NCBI RefSeq assembly: GCF_000426465.1
Contig: NZ_KE384527.1
Span: forward strand, 508,535 to 572,534
Reading direction: 5' to 3'
DNA: 64,000 nt
Source of the DNA: Epilithonimonas caeni DSM 17710
GTDB taxonomy: Bacteria > Bacteroidota > Bacteroidia > Flavobacteriales > Weeksellaceae
Shown piece after piece: positions 51,336 through 59,644 of this stretch (positions are counted from its first letter, which is position 1; every line of letters begins with the position of its first letter). The notes under the pieces are model-generated. The model was not told where the DNA came from. It did not search any database and saw only the letters and a list, made by a program, of their open reading frames with translations. Made by a program: the position numbers and the translations under genes.

Positions 51336-52520
51336 ATGGATTTAAAAGAAAATTTCTATCAATATCAGGCACAGACCACACCATACGCCGCAGGTTTTGA
51401 AGTTGAAAAAGCAGAAGGCAGTTACATCTACGGAAAAGACGGAAGAGCTTATCTGGATTTCGTAGCCGGTGTTTCTGCCAATACACTTGGACATTCTCAT
51501 CCAAAAGTGGTTAATGCTATTAAAGAACAAACAGATAAATATCTTCACGTCATGGTTTATGGGGAGTATGCCCAGGAAAAACCTGTTGAACTTTGCAGAC
51601 TTCTGGCTGAAGCAACACCAGAACCTTTGGAAGTCACTTATCTCGTTAATTCCGGAGCAGAAGCCATTGACGGAAGTCTGAAACTGGCTAAACGTTACAC
51701 AGGAAGAGAAGAAATCGTTGCTTTCAAAGATGCGTATCACGGGAATACACACGGTGCATTATCTGTTGCAGGAAATGAATATCATAAGAGAGAGTTTCGT
51801 CCATTGTTGCCAATGGTGAATTTCATCGAGTTCAATAATGAAAATGATTTTGATAAAATCACGGAGAAAACAGCTTGCGTCATTGTAGAAACGATTCAAG
51901 GTGCGGCAGGCTTTATTATGCCTAAAGACAATTACTTCATCAACCTGAAAAAACGATGTGAGAAAGTTGGTGCATTATTAATTTTGGATGAGATTCAGCC
52001 TGGGTTTGGAAGAACCGGAAAGCTGTTTGCATTTGAACATTTCGGGATTGTTCCTGATATTCTCGTAATGGGAAAAGGAATGGGCGGCGGTGTTCCGGTT
52101 GGTGCTTTTATGAGTTCGAAGGAAATTATGACGAGTCTTTCTCATTCGCCTAAGTTGGGACATATCACAACTTTTGGAGGAAACCCTTTGATTGCTGCTG
52201 CTTCACACGCTACTTTGAAAGAAGTTCTGGAAAGCGGACTGATGAACGAAACAGATAAAAAAGAAAAGCTATTCAGAGAATTGCTCGTTCACCCGAAAAT
52301 CAAAAATGTGAACGGAAAAGGTTTGATGCTGGCTGTGAATCTCGGTTCTCCGGAATACACTTTGAAAGTCGCTTCAAAATGTATGGAAAAAGGGCTGATC
52401 GTTTTCTGGCAATTGTACAGAAACGAATATCTGAGAATCTCTCCTCCACTCACAATCTCCGAAGATGAAATCCGAAAAGGTTGCGAAATTATTATGGAAG
52501 CTTTGAATGAAGCGCATTAA
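51336..52520 (+). CDS. Class III PLP-dependent aminotransferase (acetylornithine aminotransferase-like)
   Basis: 394 residues from ATG 51336; a TTG seven codons earlier is in frame but less likely. VNSGAEAIDGSLKLAKRY, NTHGALSVAGNEYH, LILDEIQPGFGRTGKLFAFEH (cofactor Asp in ILDEIQ) and the Schiff-base lysine in MGKGMGGGVPVGAFMS are the class III markers. Such enzymes use glutamate/2-oxoglutarate with ornithine, lysine or other omega-amino substrates. No arg genes are adjacent, so the substrate is open. It is monocistronic, followed by a repeat element. Confidence 0.9.
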   Translation: MDLKENFYQYQAQTTPYAAGFEVEKAEGSYIYGKDGRAYLDFVAGVSANTLGHSHPKVVNAIKEQTDKYLHVMVYGEYAQEKPVELCRLLAEATPEPLEVTYLVNSGAEAIDGSLKLAKRYTGREEIVAFKDAYHGNTHGALSVAGNEYHKREFRPLLPMVNFIEFNNENDFDKITEKTACVIVETIQGAAGFIMPKDNYFINLKKRCEKVGALLILDEIQPGFGRTGKLFAFEHFGIVPDILVMGKGMGGGVPVGAFMSSKEIMTSLSHSPKLGHITTFGGNPLIAAASHATLKEVLESGLMNETDKKEKLFRELLVHPKIKNVNGKGLMLAVNLGSPEYTLKVASKCMEKGLIVFWQLYRNEYLRISPPLTISEDEIRKGCEIIMEALNEAH

Positions 52521-52532
52521 GTTTCATTTTTT

Positions 52533-52583
52533 TGTCATTCCGCAGGAGGCATCTCAGAGGTCTAGATTCCTACGGGGAATGAT
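52533..52583. repeat. GTCATTCCG / CGGAATGA type intergenic hairpin
   Basis: GTCATTCCGCAGGAGGCATC and TCCTACGGGGAATGA are inverted imperfect arms; similar cores occur at about 24923-24975. Confidence 0.5.
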
Positions 52584-52625
52584 AAAATTGTGTTTTTATG
52601 GCAACTGTTATTTTTATATTGAATC

Positions 52626-52770
52626 TGCAGCCCGACCTGAGTGGAGCTCTTTTTCTGTCATGGCGATGGTAGAAAAGTTCTACGGATCGCTTCACATCGT
52701 TCACCATGACAGAAAAAAGCGGGAATCCTTCGACAAGCTCAGGATAAACTGCAAGGCGGATAAAGCTGCC
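52626..52770. repeat. Intergenic repeat family A, copy 2, with nested inverted repeats
   Basis: Ends match family A (GCAGCCCGACCTGAGTGGA and CAAGGCGGATAAAGCTGCC). Inside lies TTTTTCTGTCATGG ... CCATGACAGAAAAA, a 14-bp inverted repeat, around GTAGAA-aag-TTCTAC, and then a family B core (CTTCGACAAGCTCAGG). Confidence 0.7.
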
Positions 52771-52922
52771 TCAATAATTCTAAAATTTAGTATTCATCAA
52801 CTGTACAAAATCAGCTAATAAAAATCATACATTATTTCTATAAAAAATTTGTATTTCCATAGACATTTTGATTTGGAAATAAGAAATTAATTTATATATT
52901 GCGCCACAATTAGAATTAGAAT

Positions 52923-53309
52923 ATGGCGAAAACGAAAGTGCAGTATGAATACAATATGCATTGTCTCTCAGAGATATTGTATGAGTATTTGGCAAGTGCA
53001 GAAGGATTATCAGAATGGTTTGCAGACGACGTTGTAGAGCGTGGTGACGATTTCTTTTTCAGCTGGGGCGGTGGTCCTGCTGAGAGAGCTACGCTTATCC
53101 GTTATAAGCCGGAAAGCTTTGTGAGATTCCGTTGGGAAGAAGATGAAGGAACGAAATATTTCTTCGAGCTTTCTATTGTCATCGATGAGATCACAGACGA
53201 TCTTTCTCTTAATATTACCGACTTTTGCGAACCTGGTGACGAAGAAGAAAACAAACTCTATTGGGAAAACCTGATAGAAAATCTACAGATAAAATTAGGC
53301 GCCGCTTAA
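52923..53309 (+). CDS. START-like (SRPBCC/AHSA1-like) domain protein
   Basis: 128 residues, single helix-grip fold (SEILYEYLASAEGLSEWFADDVVE; FSWGGGPAERATLIRYKPESFVRFRWEEDEG; a final helix NLIENLQIKLG). The fold binds hydrophobic ligands or acts as a co-chaperone-like module. It carries its own terminator and precedes the class IV aminotransferase-like gene, a pair commonly seen in Flavobacteriia as far as I recall. Function unassigned. Confidence 0.85.
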   Translation: MAKTKVQYEYNMHCLSEILYEYLASAEGLSEWFADDVVERGDDFFFSWGGGPAERATLIRYKPESFVRFRWEEDEGTKYFFELSIVIDEITDDLSLNITDFCEPGDEEENKLYWENLIENLQIKLGAA

Positions 53310-53318
53310 AATAAATGG

Positions 53319-53348
53319 ATGAACGATTTTATCGTTCATTATTTTTTT
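53319..53348 (+). terminator. Terminator after the START-like gene
   Basis: ATGAACGAT-TTT-ATCGTTCAT followed by TATTTTTTT. Confidence 0.85.
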
Positions 53349-53361
53349 ACTATTACCTAGA

Positions 53362-54174
53362 ATGCAGTTACAAAAATTAATTTATACAGAAGAAAACCTG
53401 CAGCTTATCAACCGTTCTTTTCTTTTCGGTGATGCAGTTTGGGTCTCTTTTTTTGTAAGAAAAGGGCAACTCATAATGGCAGAGGAATCATACTTTTTCC
53501 TAATGGCATCTATGAGAAAAATGAGACTGAATATCCCATTGACTTATACCTTAGAGTTTTTCCAGGAGCTGTTCCAACGAGAAGTCCTTGATAAAGGGAT
53601 CCAGAACGGGATTATCCAAATGATGGCTTACAGAAAACAGGAAGATAAAACACTTCCAAAATCTGAAACGGCTTTCTACTTTGAAATTGAAGAATCAGAA
53701 GACATACTTATTGTCAAAGGAAATATCGAATTGGACCTAATTAAGGAAATCAATGTGAATGCTAATCTTCTGAGTAATATCAGGGTTCATTCTCCGGAGA
53801 ATATTTATGCCCAAATCTATGCGAAGGAAAATGAGTTGGACGATGTCATTCTCCTTAATCCAAATAAAAAAATAGCAAGAAGCATTTTCGGGAATCTTCT
53901 GTTTTTGCAGGATAATGTGATCAAAATTCCGAAACAAACGGAAGGGGCGTACATTTCGCCTTTGATGGAAAACTTCGTTACTTTCATTCATAAAAATAAA
54001 CTGGCTGAAATAGAAGAAGCAGAAATCATTGCTTTTGAATCTCAAAAAGCGGAAGAGATTTTAAGAATTTCTGACGAAAAGGGCGTGCATTCTGTTTCCA
54101 AAATCAGGAACAAAACCTTTGAAAACACTAGGTTTTCTGAGATGGTTCAGAAGTGGACAGAGAATTTTATTTAG
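53362..54174 (+). CDS. Class IV aminotransferase-like protein, probable loss of the PLP lysine
   Basis: 270 residues with the fold-type IV layout: an N-terminal domain (NRSFLFGDAVWVSFFVRKG) and a C-terminal domain (DDVILLNPNKKIARSIFGNLLFL). In active members the lysine lies in a KxxN/KHLN-type segment before the conserved YxLA helix; here the matching stretch is NIRVHSPENIYAQ with Arg141 at that position. It therefore may not form a Schiff base. Relatives include D-amino acid and branched-chain aminotransferases and 4-amino-4-deoxychorismate lyase. The loss needs a structural alignment to confirm. Confidence 0.75.
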   Translation: MQLQKLIYTEENLQLINRSFLFGDAVWVSFFVRKGQLIMAEESYFFLMASMRKMRLNIPLTYTLEFFQELFQREVLDKGIQNGIIQMMAYRKQEDKTLPKSETAFYFEIEESEDILIVKGNIELDLIKEINVNANLLSNIRVHSPENIYAQIYAKENELDDVILLNPNKKIARSIFGNLLFLQDNVIKIPKQTEGAYISPLMENFVTFIHKNKLAEIEEAEIIAFESQKAEEILRISDEKGVHSVSKIRNKTFENTRFSEMVQKWTENFI

Positions 54175-54216
54175 TTAATTTTCCTAAAAAGTTAGATTTA
54201 ATTAAAATAAGTTCTA

Positions 54217-54224
54217 TACATTTG
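54217..54224 (+). promoter_or_regulatory. -7 element of the histidine operon promoter
   Basis: TACATTTG fits TAnnTTTG; the -33 region is weak (TTTA or GTTAG). The start point would fall about 6 nt before the leader-peptide ATG, so the leader mRNA is almost leaderless. Confidence 0.55.
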
Positions 54225-54236
54225 CTTGATCAAAAT

Positions 54237-54302
54237 ATGAAAATGACTACACAATTTATGCATCATCATCACCATTTCCTCGCACAGACGGGAAGGTCGT
54301 GA
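54237..54302 (+). CDS. hisL: Histidine operon leader peptide
   Basis: A 21-codon ORF starting MKMTTQF and containing Met followed by five consecutive His codons (codons 9-13), then FLAQTGRS and a TGA stop. It lies between the his promoter and a terminator. Five adjacent histidines in a tiny ORF directly before hisG is the signature of ribosome-mediated attenuation. Bases 54285-54291 (CAGACGG, codons 17-19) are complementary to CCGTCTG at 54329-54335 in the terminator 5' arm: stalling at the His codons would leave them free to form an antiterminator. It is not in standard gene callers because of its size. Confidence 0.85.
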   Translation: MKMTTQFMHHHHHFLAQTGRS

Positions 54303-54326
54303 TATGTCATAACTTCTAAAAATATA

Positions 54327-54356
54327 AACCGTCTGAGTAATCAGTCGGTTTTTTTA
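54327..54356 (+). terminator. his attenuator (intrinsic terminator)
   Basis: AACCGTCTGA pairs with TCAGTCGGTT (one T-T mismatch), followed by TTTTTT. Its 5' arm can alternatively pair with CAGACGG at 54285-54291 in the leader ORF. Confidence 0.8.
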
Positions 54357-54404
54357 TTCCAAAAATCTTCCTGTCGTTTACTCGGACTAATGTCAAAATC
54401 CAAA

Positions 54405-55262
54405 ATGAGTAAACTGAAATTAGCCTTACAAAAAAGCGGACGACTGAGCGAAAAGTCTCTCAAACTCCTCGAGGAATGTGGAATCAAAATTTCCAATGGC
54501 ACCAGAAAACTGAAAGCTGTTTCTTCCAATTTTCCTTTGGAAATCCTTTTCCTCCGCGACGATGATATTCCTCAATATGTGGAGCAAGGCGTTGCCGACG
54601 TCGGAATCCTTGGACTGAATGAAGTTTTGGAGCAACAAAAACAAATTGAAACCATTCAAAAATTAGGATTTGCGCAATGCAGATTGTCTTTGGCAATTCC
54701 GAAAGAAGAGAGTTATAACGGAATTGAATATTTCCAAGGTAAAAAGATCGCGACGTCTTATCCCGAGATTCTTTCGAACTATTTTAAACAAAAAAACATC
54801 GATGCCCAAATTGAAAAAATTGGCGGAAGTGTAGAAATTGCGCCTGGAATTGGACTTTCAGATGCTATTTTCGACATCATCAGTACAGGTTCTACTCTAC
54901 TCACAAATGGTTTGAAGGAAGTGGAGACCGTTGTCGAAAGTGAAGCCGTTTTGATTTCTGGTGAAAATTTGTCTAATAAAAATCAAGAAATTTTAAAGAT
55001 GCTTTTATTCAGGATCAACGCTGTAAAAGAGGCTTCCGAAAGCAAATACATTCTTCTGAATGCTCCCAATCAGAGTCTTGAAAAAATCATCAATCTTTTG
55101 CCCGGAATGAAATCCCCTACCGTTCTTCCATTGGCAGAAAGTGGGTGGTCATCAATCCATTCAGTAATCAAAGAAGACCAATTTTGGGAAGTCATCGAAA
55201 AGTTGAAAAATGAAGGTGCACAGGGAATATTGGTTTTAGAAATCGAAAAAATGATATTATGA
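54405..55262 (+). CDS. hisG: ATP phosphoribosyltransferase, long form
   Basis: 285 residues from MSKLKLALQKSGRL; an ATG five codons earlier (54390) is possible. First and rate-limiting step of His synthesis: condenses ATP and PRPP. Motif GVADVGILGLNEVL and the PRPP-binding loop GLSDAIFDIISTGSTL are present; residues about 210-285 form the C-terminal regulatory domain (SPTVLPLAESGWSSIHSV) that binds histidine, so it is the HisG-long type that needs no HisZ. First structural gene of the operon, overlapping hisD by ATGA. Confidence 0.97.
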   Translation: MSKLKLALQKSGRLSEKSLKLLEECGIKISNGTRKLKAVSSNFPLEILFLRDDDIPQYVEQGVADVGILGLNEVLEQQKQIETIQKLGFAQCRLSLAIPKEESYNGIEYFQGKKIATSYPEILSNYFKQKNIDAQIEKIGGSVEIAPGIGLSDAIFDIISTGSTLLTNGLKEVETVVESEAVLISGENLSNKNQEILKMLLFRINAVKEASESKYILLNAPNQSLEKIINLLPGMKSPTVLPLAESGWSSIHSVIKEDQFWEVIEKLKNEGAQGILVLEIEKMIL

Positions 55263-56554
55263 TGAAGCTGTATAAATATCCTCATGTTTCTGAGTGGAAA
55301 GCACTTTGCGAGAGGCCTTCACAAAATCAGGAAAATCTTTCTGAGCAAGTTAAATCTGTTTTTGATGAAGTTAAAATTAATGGCGATAAAGCTTTAAACT
55401 TCTTCACAGAAAAATTTGATGGTGCTATTTTAAATGACTTGAAAGTTTCAGAATCTGAAATCAATGAAGCTAAAAGTTTAGTTTCCGCCGAGTTAAAATC
55501 AGCCATAAAAACGGCTTCTGAAAACATCAGAAAATTTCACGAATCTCAACAAGAAGAGAAAGAAATCATTGAAACTACGGAAGGCGTTTTTTGCTGGCGA
55601 GAAAGCCGGGCGATTGAAAATATCGGGATTTATATTCCTGGAGGAACTGCACCTTTATTTTCGACAGTTTTAATGTTGGGAATTCCCGCAAACATAGCGG
55701 GTTGCAAAAATATTGCGCTTTGCTCACCTCCAGATAAAAATGGAAAAATAAATCCTGCGATTTTGTTCACCGCAGATTTGGCCGGGATTAAAAATATTTT
55801 CAAAGTCGGTGGATGCCAGGCAATTGCAGGTTTGACGTTTGGAACAGAAACCATTCCGAAAGTGGATAAAATTTTCGGTCCTGGAAATCAATATGTGACT
55901 TTTGCGAAACAATTTGCACTTAATTATAATGTAGCCATCGATATTCCGGCTGGTCCAAGTGAAGTTTTGGTGATTGCGGATGAAACTTCGATTCCAGCAT
56001 TTGTTGCGTCAGATCTTCTTTCTCAAGCGGAGCACGGAACAGATTCTCAAGTGATCTTATTGAGTAATTCTGAAAATATTATTAATAAAATTAATTTCGA
56101 AATCGAAAAACAATTAGCTGGATTACCTCGAAAAGAAATCGCTGAAATCGCACTGCTAAACAGCAAATCAATATTGCTTAACTCAATCGATGATGCCATT
56201 GAATTTTCTAATTTTTATGCACCGGAACATTTGATCCTGTCAATAGAAAATTCTGAAAAATTCACGAATAAAATCACAAATGCAGGTTCGGTTTTTTTGG
56301 GAAATTTCAGTCCGGAAAGTGCCGGTGATTATGCTTCCGGAACCAATCACACGTTGCCAACAAACGGTTTTGCGAAAAATTACAGCGGTGTTTCTCTGGA
56401 TAGTTTTGTGAAGAAAATCACCTTTCAAAATATTACAAAGAACGGAATTAAAAACATCGGAAAAACAATCATATCAATGGCAGAAACCGAAGAATTAATT
56501 GCTCACAAAAACGCCGTTTCTGTCAGATTAAAATATTTAGAAAATGAAAATTGA
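55259..56554 (+). CDS. hisD: Histidinol dehydrogenase
   Basis: 431 residues. Catalyses the last two steps, histidinol to histidine, with NAD and Zn. GGTAPLFSTVLMLGIPA, NIFKVGGCQAIAGLTFG, KIFGPGNQYVTFAK, IPAGPSEVLVIAD and ASDLLSQAEHGTDSQV (zinc/catalytic His-Glu region, with SQAEHG) are the family blocks. The start ATG overlaps the hisG stop (ATGA). Length is typical. Confidence 0.97.
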   Translation: MMKLYKYPHVSEWKALCERPSQNQENLSEQVKSVFDEVKINGDKALNFFTEKFDGAILNDLKVSESEINEAKSLVSAELKSAIKTASENIRKFHESQQEEKEIIETTEGVFCWRESRAIENIGIYIPGGTAPLFSTVLMLGIPANIAGCKNIALCSPPDKNGKINPAILFTADLAGIKNIFKVGGCQAIAGLTFGTETIPKVDKIFGPGNQYVTFAKQFALNYNVAIDIPAGPSEVLVIADETSIPAFVASDLLSQAEHGTDSQVILLSNSENIINKINFEIEKQLAGLPRKEIAEIALLNSKSILLNSIDDAIEFSNFYAPEHLILSIENSEKFTNKITNAGSVFLGNFSPESAGDYASGTNHTLPTNGFAKNYSGVSLDSFVKKITFQNITKNGIKNIGKTIISMAETEELIAHKNAVSVRLKYLENEN

Positions 56555-57578
56555 TATTCAAAAATTGGTTAGAAAAAATATCCTTAATCTAAAACCTTAT
56601 TCATCTGCGAGACAAGAGTTTGAAGGAGAAAACGGCATTTTTCTGGATGCCAACGAAAATCCTTTCGGAGAATTGAATCGTTATCCAGACCCTTATCAAA
56701 GGAAAATTAAGCAAAAACTGAGCGTAATCAATCAGATTCCTTTCAAAAATATTTTCTTGGGAAATGGAAGCGATGAAGTGATCGACTTGACTTTTAGAAT
56801 CTTTTGCGAGCCTGGAAAAGATAAAGTTTTGACATTCTCGCCGACTTATGGAATGTATGAAGTTTCCGCTAATATTAATAATGTAGAACTAATTAATCTT
56901 GATTTAAATGAAGATTTTCAAATCGACCCTGAGACTTTAAAACCTTATTTGAGCGATGAGAATCTTAAAATCATTTTCATTTGTTCACCAAATAATCCTA
57001 CAGGAAATTCAACCAAAAATATAAAATACATTCTTGAGAACTTCAACGGAATTATCTTTATTGATGAAGCTTACATCGATTTCAGCCCGGAAGAAAGTTT
57101 CAGGAATAAAATCAAAAATTATCCGAATCTAATTGTAAGCCAGACGTTTAGCAAAGCCTGGGGAATGGCTTCTGCTAGGGTTGGAATTGCTTATGCTTCC
57201 GAAGAAATTATTAAATTTTATAATAAGACAAAACCACCTTATAATATCAGTCAGCTTAATCAAAATTCAATTCTTGATGCTTTGAATGAAGAAAATATTA
57301 AACTCGTTTCAGAGAATATCAAAATGATCTTGAATGAGAGAAAAATGCTTATTCAAAATTTAGCACAACTGCGTTTAGTCAAGAAAATTTTTCCTTCTGA
57401 TGCCAATTTTATTCTGATAGAAGTAGAAAATGCAGACCAAATTTACCAGAGATTAGTCGATAAAAATGTAATTGTGAGAAACCGAAATTCCGTTATCAAA
57501 AATTGCTTGAGAATCACGGTTGGTTCTCCTGAGGAAAATAAAAAATTGGAAGAAACGCTTCAAAATATTGATAATTAA
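56544..57578 (+). CDS. hisC: Histidinol-phosphate aminotransferase
   Basis: 344 residues, class I/II PLP fold. Substrate-side GNGSDEVIDL, SPNNPTGN with the PLP Asn, FIDEAYIDF and the Schiff-base lysine in SQTFSKAWGMASAR, then RVGIAYA. Converts imidazole-acetol phosphate to histidinol phosphate. It overlaps hisD by 11 nt, a tight operon junction, but is followed by a 139-nt gap filled by a repeat. Confidence 0.96.
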   Translation: MKIDIQKLVRKNILNLKPYSSARQEFEGENGIFLDANENPFGELNRYPDPYQRKIKQKLSVINQIPFKNIFLGNGSDEVIDLTFRIFCEPGKDKVLTFSPTYGMYEVSANINNVELINLDLNEDFQIDPETLKPYLSDENLKIIFICSPNNPTGNSTKNIKYILENFNGIIFIDEAYIDFSPEESFRNKIKNYPNLIVSQTFSKAWGMASARVGIAYASEEIIKFYNKTKPPYNISQLNQNSILDALNEENIKLVSENIKMILNERKMLIQNLAQLRLVKKIFPSDANFILIEVENADQIYQRLVDKNVIVRNRNSVIKNCLRITVGSPEENKKLEETLQNIDN

Positions 57579-57586
57579 ATTAGACA

Positions 57587-57645
57587 CTTCGACAAGCTCC
57601 GTGTAACATCGCTTATTAAACACTGTCAGGCTGAGGCTCTCGAAG
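57587..57645. repeat. Palindromic intergenic repeat family B, between hisC and hisB
   Basis: CTTCGACAAGCTCCGTGTAAC ... GTCAGGCTGAGGCTCTCGAAG: imperfect inverted arms. It is the inverted-orientation counterpart of the copy at 58866-58913. Confidence 0.7.
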
Positions 57646-57717
57646 CCACATAAAATAACAAATCAATAAAAAAATGAAATTGAAAATTCACGAATTCCAA
57701 AACAACATAAATTAGTA

Positions 57718-58854
57718 ATGAGTAAAAAAATATTATTTATAGACCGCGACGGAACTTTGGTTTTAGAACCGGAAGATTACCAAGTCGACTCCTTTCAAAA
57801 ATTGAAATTCTATCCTCAGGTTTTCATTTATCTCTCAAAAATAGCGAATGAATTGGATTATGAATTGGTTATGATAACGAACCAGGACGGTTTGGGAACA
57901 GCTTCTCATCCGGAAGAAAATTTTTGGCCGATACAAAATTTAATTATTGAAACTTTTGAAAATCAAGACATTAAATTCAAGGATATTTTTATTGATAAAA
58001 CCTTCGCCAAAGACAATGCGCCAACCCGAAAACCGAACACAGGACTTTTGACCAAATATTTTGATAAAGATAATTACGACTTAGAAAATTCCTATGTCAT
58101 TGGCGACAGAATCACCGACCTCAAACTGGCAAAAAACCTCAATTCAAAAGCGATTTTCATTAATACCGATGAAGATCTTGGTGCAGAAGAGATTTTAGAA
58201 AATGATGATTTCGAAAACATCATTGCCTTAAAAACGACTTCCTGGAAAGAAATCTATGAATTCCTAAAGCTAGAAAACAGAACTGCAGAAATCATCAGAA
58301 ACACCAATGAAACCAAAATCAAAATCAATCTAAACCTCGATGGAACAGGAAAATCCAATATCGATACAGGAATTGCCTTTTTCGACCATATGCTGGACCA
58401 GATTTCGAAACATGGTCAAATGGATTTGCAAATCAAAGTTGATGGCGATTTGGAAGTGGACGAACATCATACGATTGAAGATACGGGAATTGCTCTCGGA
58501 GAAGCATTTTATCAAGCGTTAGGAAACAAATTGGGAATCGAACGTTACGCTTTCGTTTTACCAATGGATGATTGTCTGGCACAAGTTGCGTTGGATTTTG
58601 GAGGACGAAACTGGATTGTTTGGGAAACCGATTTCAAACGTGAAATGATTGGAAAAATGCCAACTGAAATGTTCTTTCATTTCTTCAAATCATTTTCAGA
58701 TGCCGCAAAAGCAAACCTCAATATCAAAGCGGAAGGCGAAAACGAACATCACAAAATAGAATCGATTTTCAAAGCCTTCGCAAAATGTTTGAAATCCGCC
58801 GTAAAACGCGACCCGGACAAAATGCTTCTCCCATCGACTAAAGGAATGTTGTAA
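57718..58854 (+). CDS. hisB: Bifunctional histidinol-phosphatase / imidazoleglycerol-phosphate dehydratase
   Basis: 378 residues. N-terminal HAD phosphatase with FIDRDGT (Asp9, Asp11) and GDRITDL (about 126-132); C-terminal IGPD domain from about 185 with [20 protein letters not shown] and FDHM/EHH metal-binding blocks. The fusion covers two steps of the pathway. It is flanked by repeat elements on both sides in opposite orientations. Start ATG 57718 is preceded by TAAT of low complexity. Confidence 0.97.
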   Translation: MSKKILFIDRDGTLVLEPEDYQVDSFQKLKFYPQVFIYLSKIANELDYELVMITNQDGLGTASHPEENFWPIQNLIIETFENQDIKFKDIFIDKTFAKDNAPTRKPNTGLLTKYFDKDNYDLENSYVIGDRITDLKLAKNLNSKAIFINTDEDLGAEEILENDDFENIIALKTTSWKEIYEFLKLENRTAEIIRNTNETKIKINLNLDGTGKSNIDTGIAFFDHMLDQISKHGQMDLQIKVDGDLEVDEHHTIEDTGIALGEAFYQALGNKLGIERYAFVLPMDDCLAQVALDFGGRNWIVWETDFKREMIGKMPTEMFFHFFKSFSDAAKANLNIKAEGENEHHKIESIFKAFAKCLKSAVKRDPDKMLLPSTKGML

Positions 58855-58865
58855 ACCATGAAAGG

Positions 58866-58913
58866 CTTCGAGAGCCTCAGCCTGACTCAGATGTCACACT
58901 GAGCCTGTCGAAG
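58866..58913. repeat. Palindromic intergenic repeat family B, between hisB and hisH
   Basis: CTTCGAGAGCCTCAGCCTGAC ... GTCACACTGAGCCTGTCGAAG: imperfect inverted arms; opposite orientation to the copy at 57587-57645. Confidence 0.7.
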
Positions 58914-58931
58914 TGTTTAAATTTTAAAATA

Positions 58932-59513
58932 ATGAAAATAGTTATCATAGATTACAAAGCCGGAAACATCCAAAGTCTGCTTTTTGCAATAGAAAGGTTG
59001 GGTTTTTCGGCAAAGATCACGAGCAATCCGGATGAGATTTTAGAAGCCAACAAAGTTATTTTTCCAGGCGTTGGCGAAGCTTCTTTCGCAATGAATTCTT
59101 TGCGGGAAAATCAACTGGATCTGCTGGTTCCGAAACTCAAACAACCACTTCTGGGAATCTGTCTCGGGATGCAATTACTCTGTAAAAATTCGGAAGAAAG
59201 TGATACAAAAGCTTTGGGGATTTTTGATGTTTCGGTGAAGCGATTTCCGGCTTCGGTTCTTGTTCCGCAGATTGGGTGGAATCAGATTTATGATTTGAAG
59301 TCGGATTTGTTCAAAAATATTCCTGAGCAAAGTTATATGTATCTGGTTCATAGTTATTATGTCACTAAAAATAAAAACACAATTGCAACAACAGATTATT
59401 CCGAATCTTACAGTACGGCTCTGCAAAAAGATAATTTTTTCGGCGTCCAGTTTCATCCCGAGAAAAGCGGAATCCTGGGAAGTAAAATATTAGAGAATTT
59501 TTTAAAATTATAA
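58932..59513 (+). CDS. hisH: Imidazole glycerol phosphate synthase, glutaminase subunit
   Basis: 193 residues, class I glutamine amidotransferase. Nucleophile Cys in LGICLGMQLL (about 76-85), and the His/Glu pair in FHPEKSG near residues 175-181. Supplies ammonia to HisF. It follows a family B repeat and precedes a family C repeat. Confidence 0.97.
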   Translation: MKIVIIDYKAGNIQSLLFAIERLGFSAKITSNPDEILEANKVIFPGVGEASFAMNSLRENQLDLLVPKLKQPLLGICLGMQLLCKNSEESDTKALGIFDVSVKRFPASVLVPQIGWNQIYDLKSDLFKNIPEQSYMYLVHSYYVTKNKNTIATTDYSESYSTALQKDNFFGVQFHPEKSGILGSKILENFLKL

Positions 59514-59533
59514 TAGGTATTAGTTTAAAAATT

Positions 59534-59599
59534 TCTCGCTGATTTTGCGAATTAAGCAGATTTTAAAATTAATCTGCCCAATCTATTAAATCTGCGAGA
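59534..59599. repeat. Intergenic palindromic repeat family C, copy 2, between hisH and hisA
   Basis: TCTCGCTGATTT ... AAATCTGCGAGA inverted ends (one mismatch) with inner AAGCAGATTT/AATCTGC. Same element as 22505-22562. Confidence 0.65.
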
Positions 59600-59644
59600 G
59601 TTTAAAAATAAAATAAAGTTATATCTGTAAAATATTAATATAAA

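Larger units (their letters stand above)
52521..52922. other. Gene-free region with composite repeat elements
   Basis: 402 nt. It holds a GTCATTCCGCAGGAGGCATC / ATTCCTACGGGGAATGA hairpin (about 52533-52583), family A copy 2 with an inner inverted repeat (52626-52770), and the upstream region of the START-like gene. The 103-codon frame across it reads through these elements and is not a gene. Confidence 0.6.

Noticed and set aside
52507-52818. 103-codon plus-strand frame after the class III aminotransferase gene
   Set aside because: It runs through composite repeat elements (hairpins, family A and B ends) and the translation shows no protein-like pattern.
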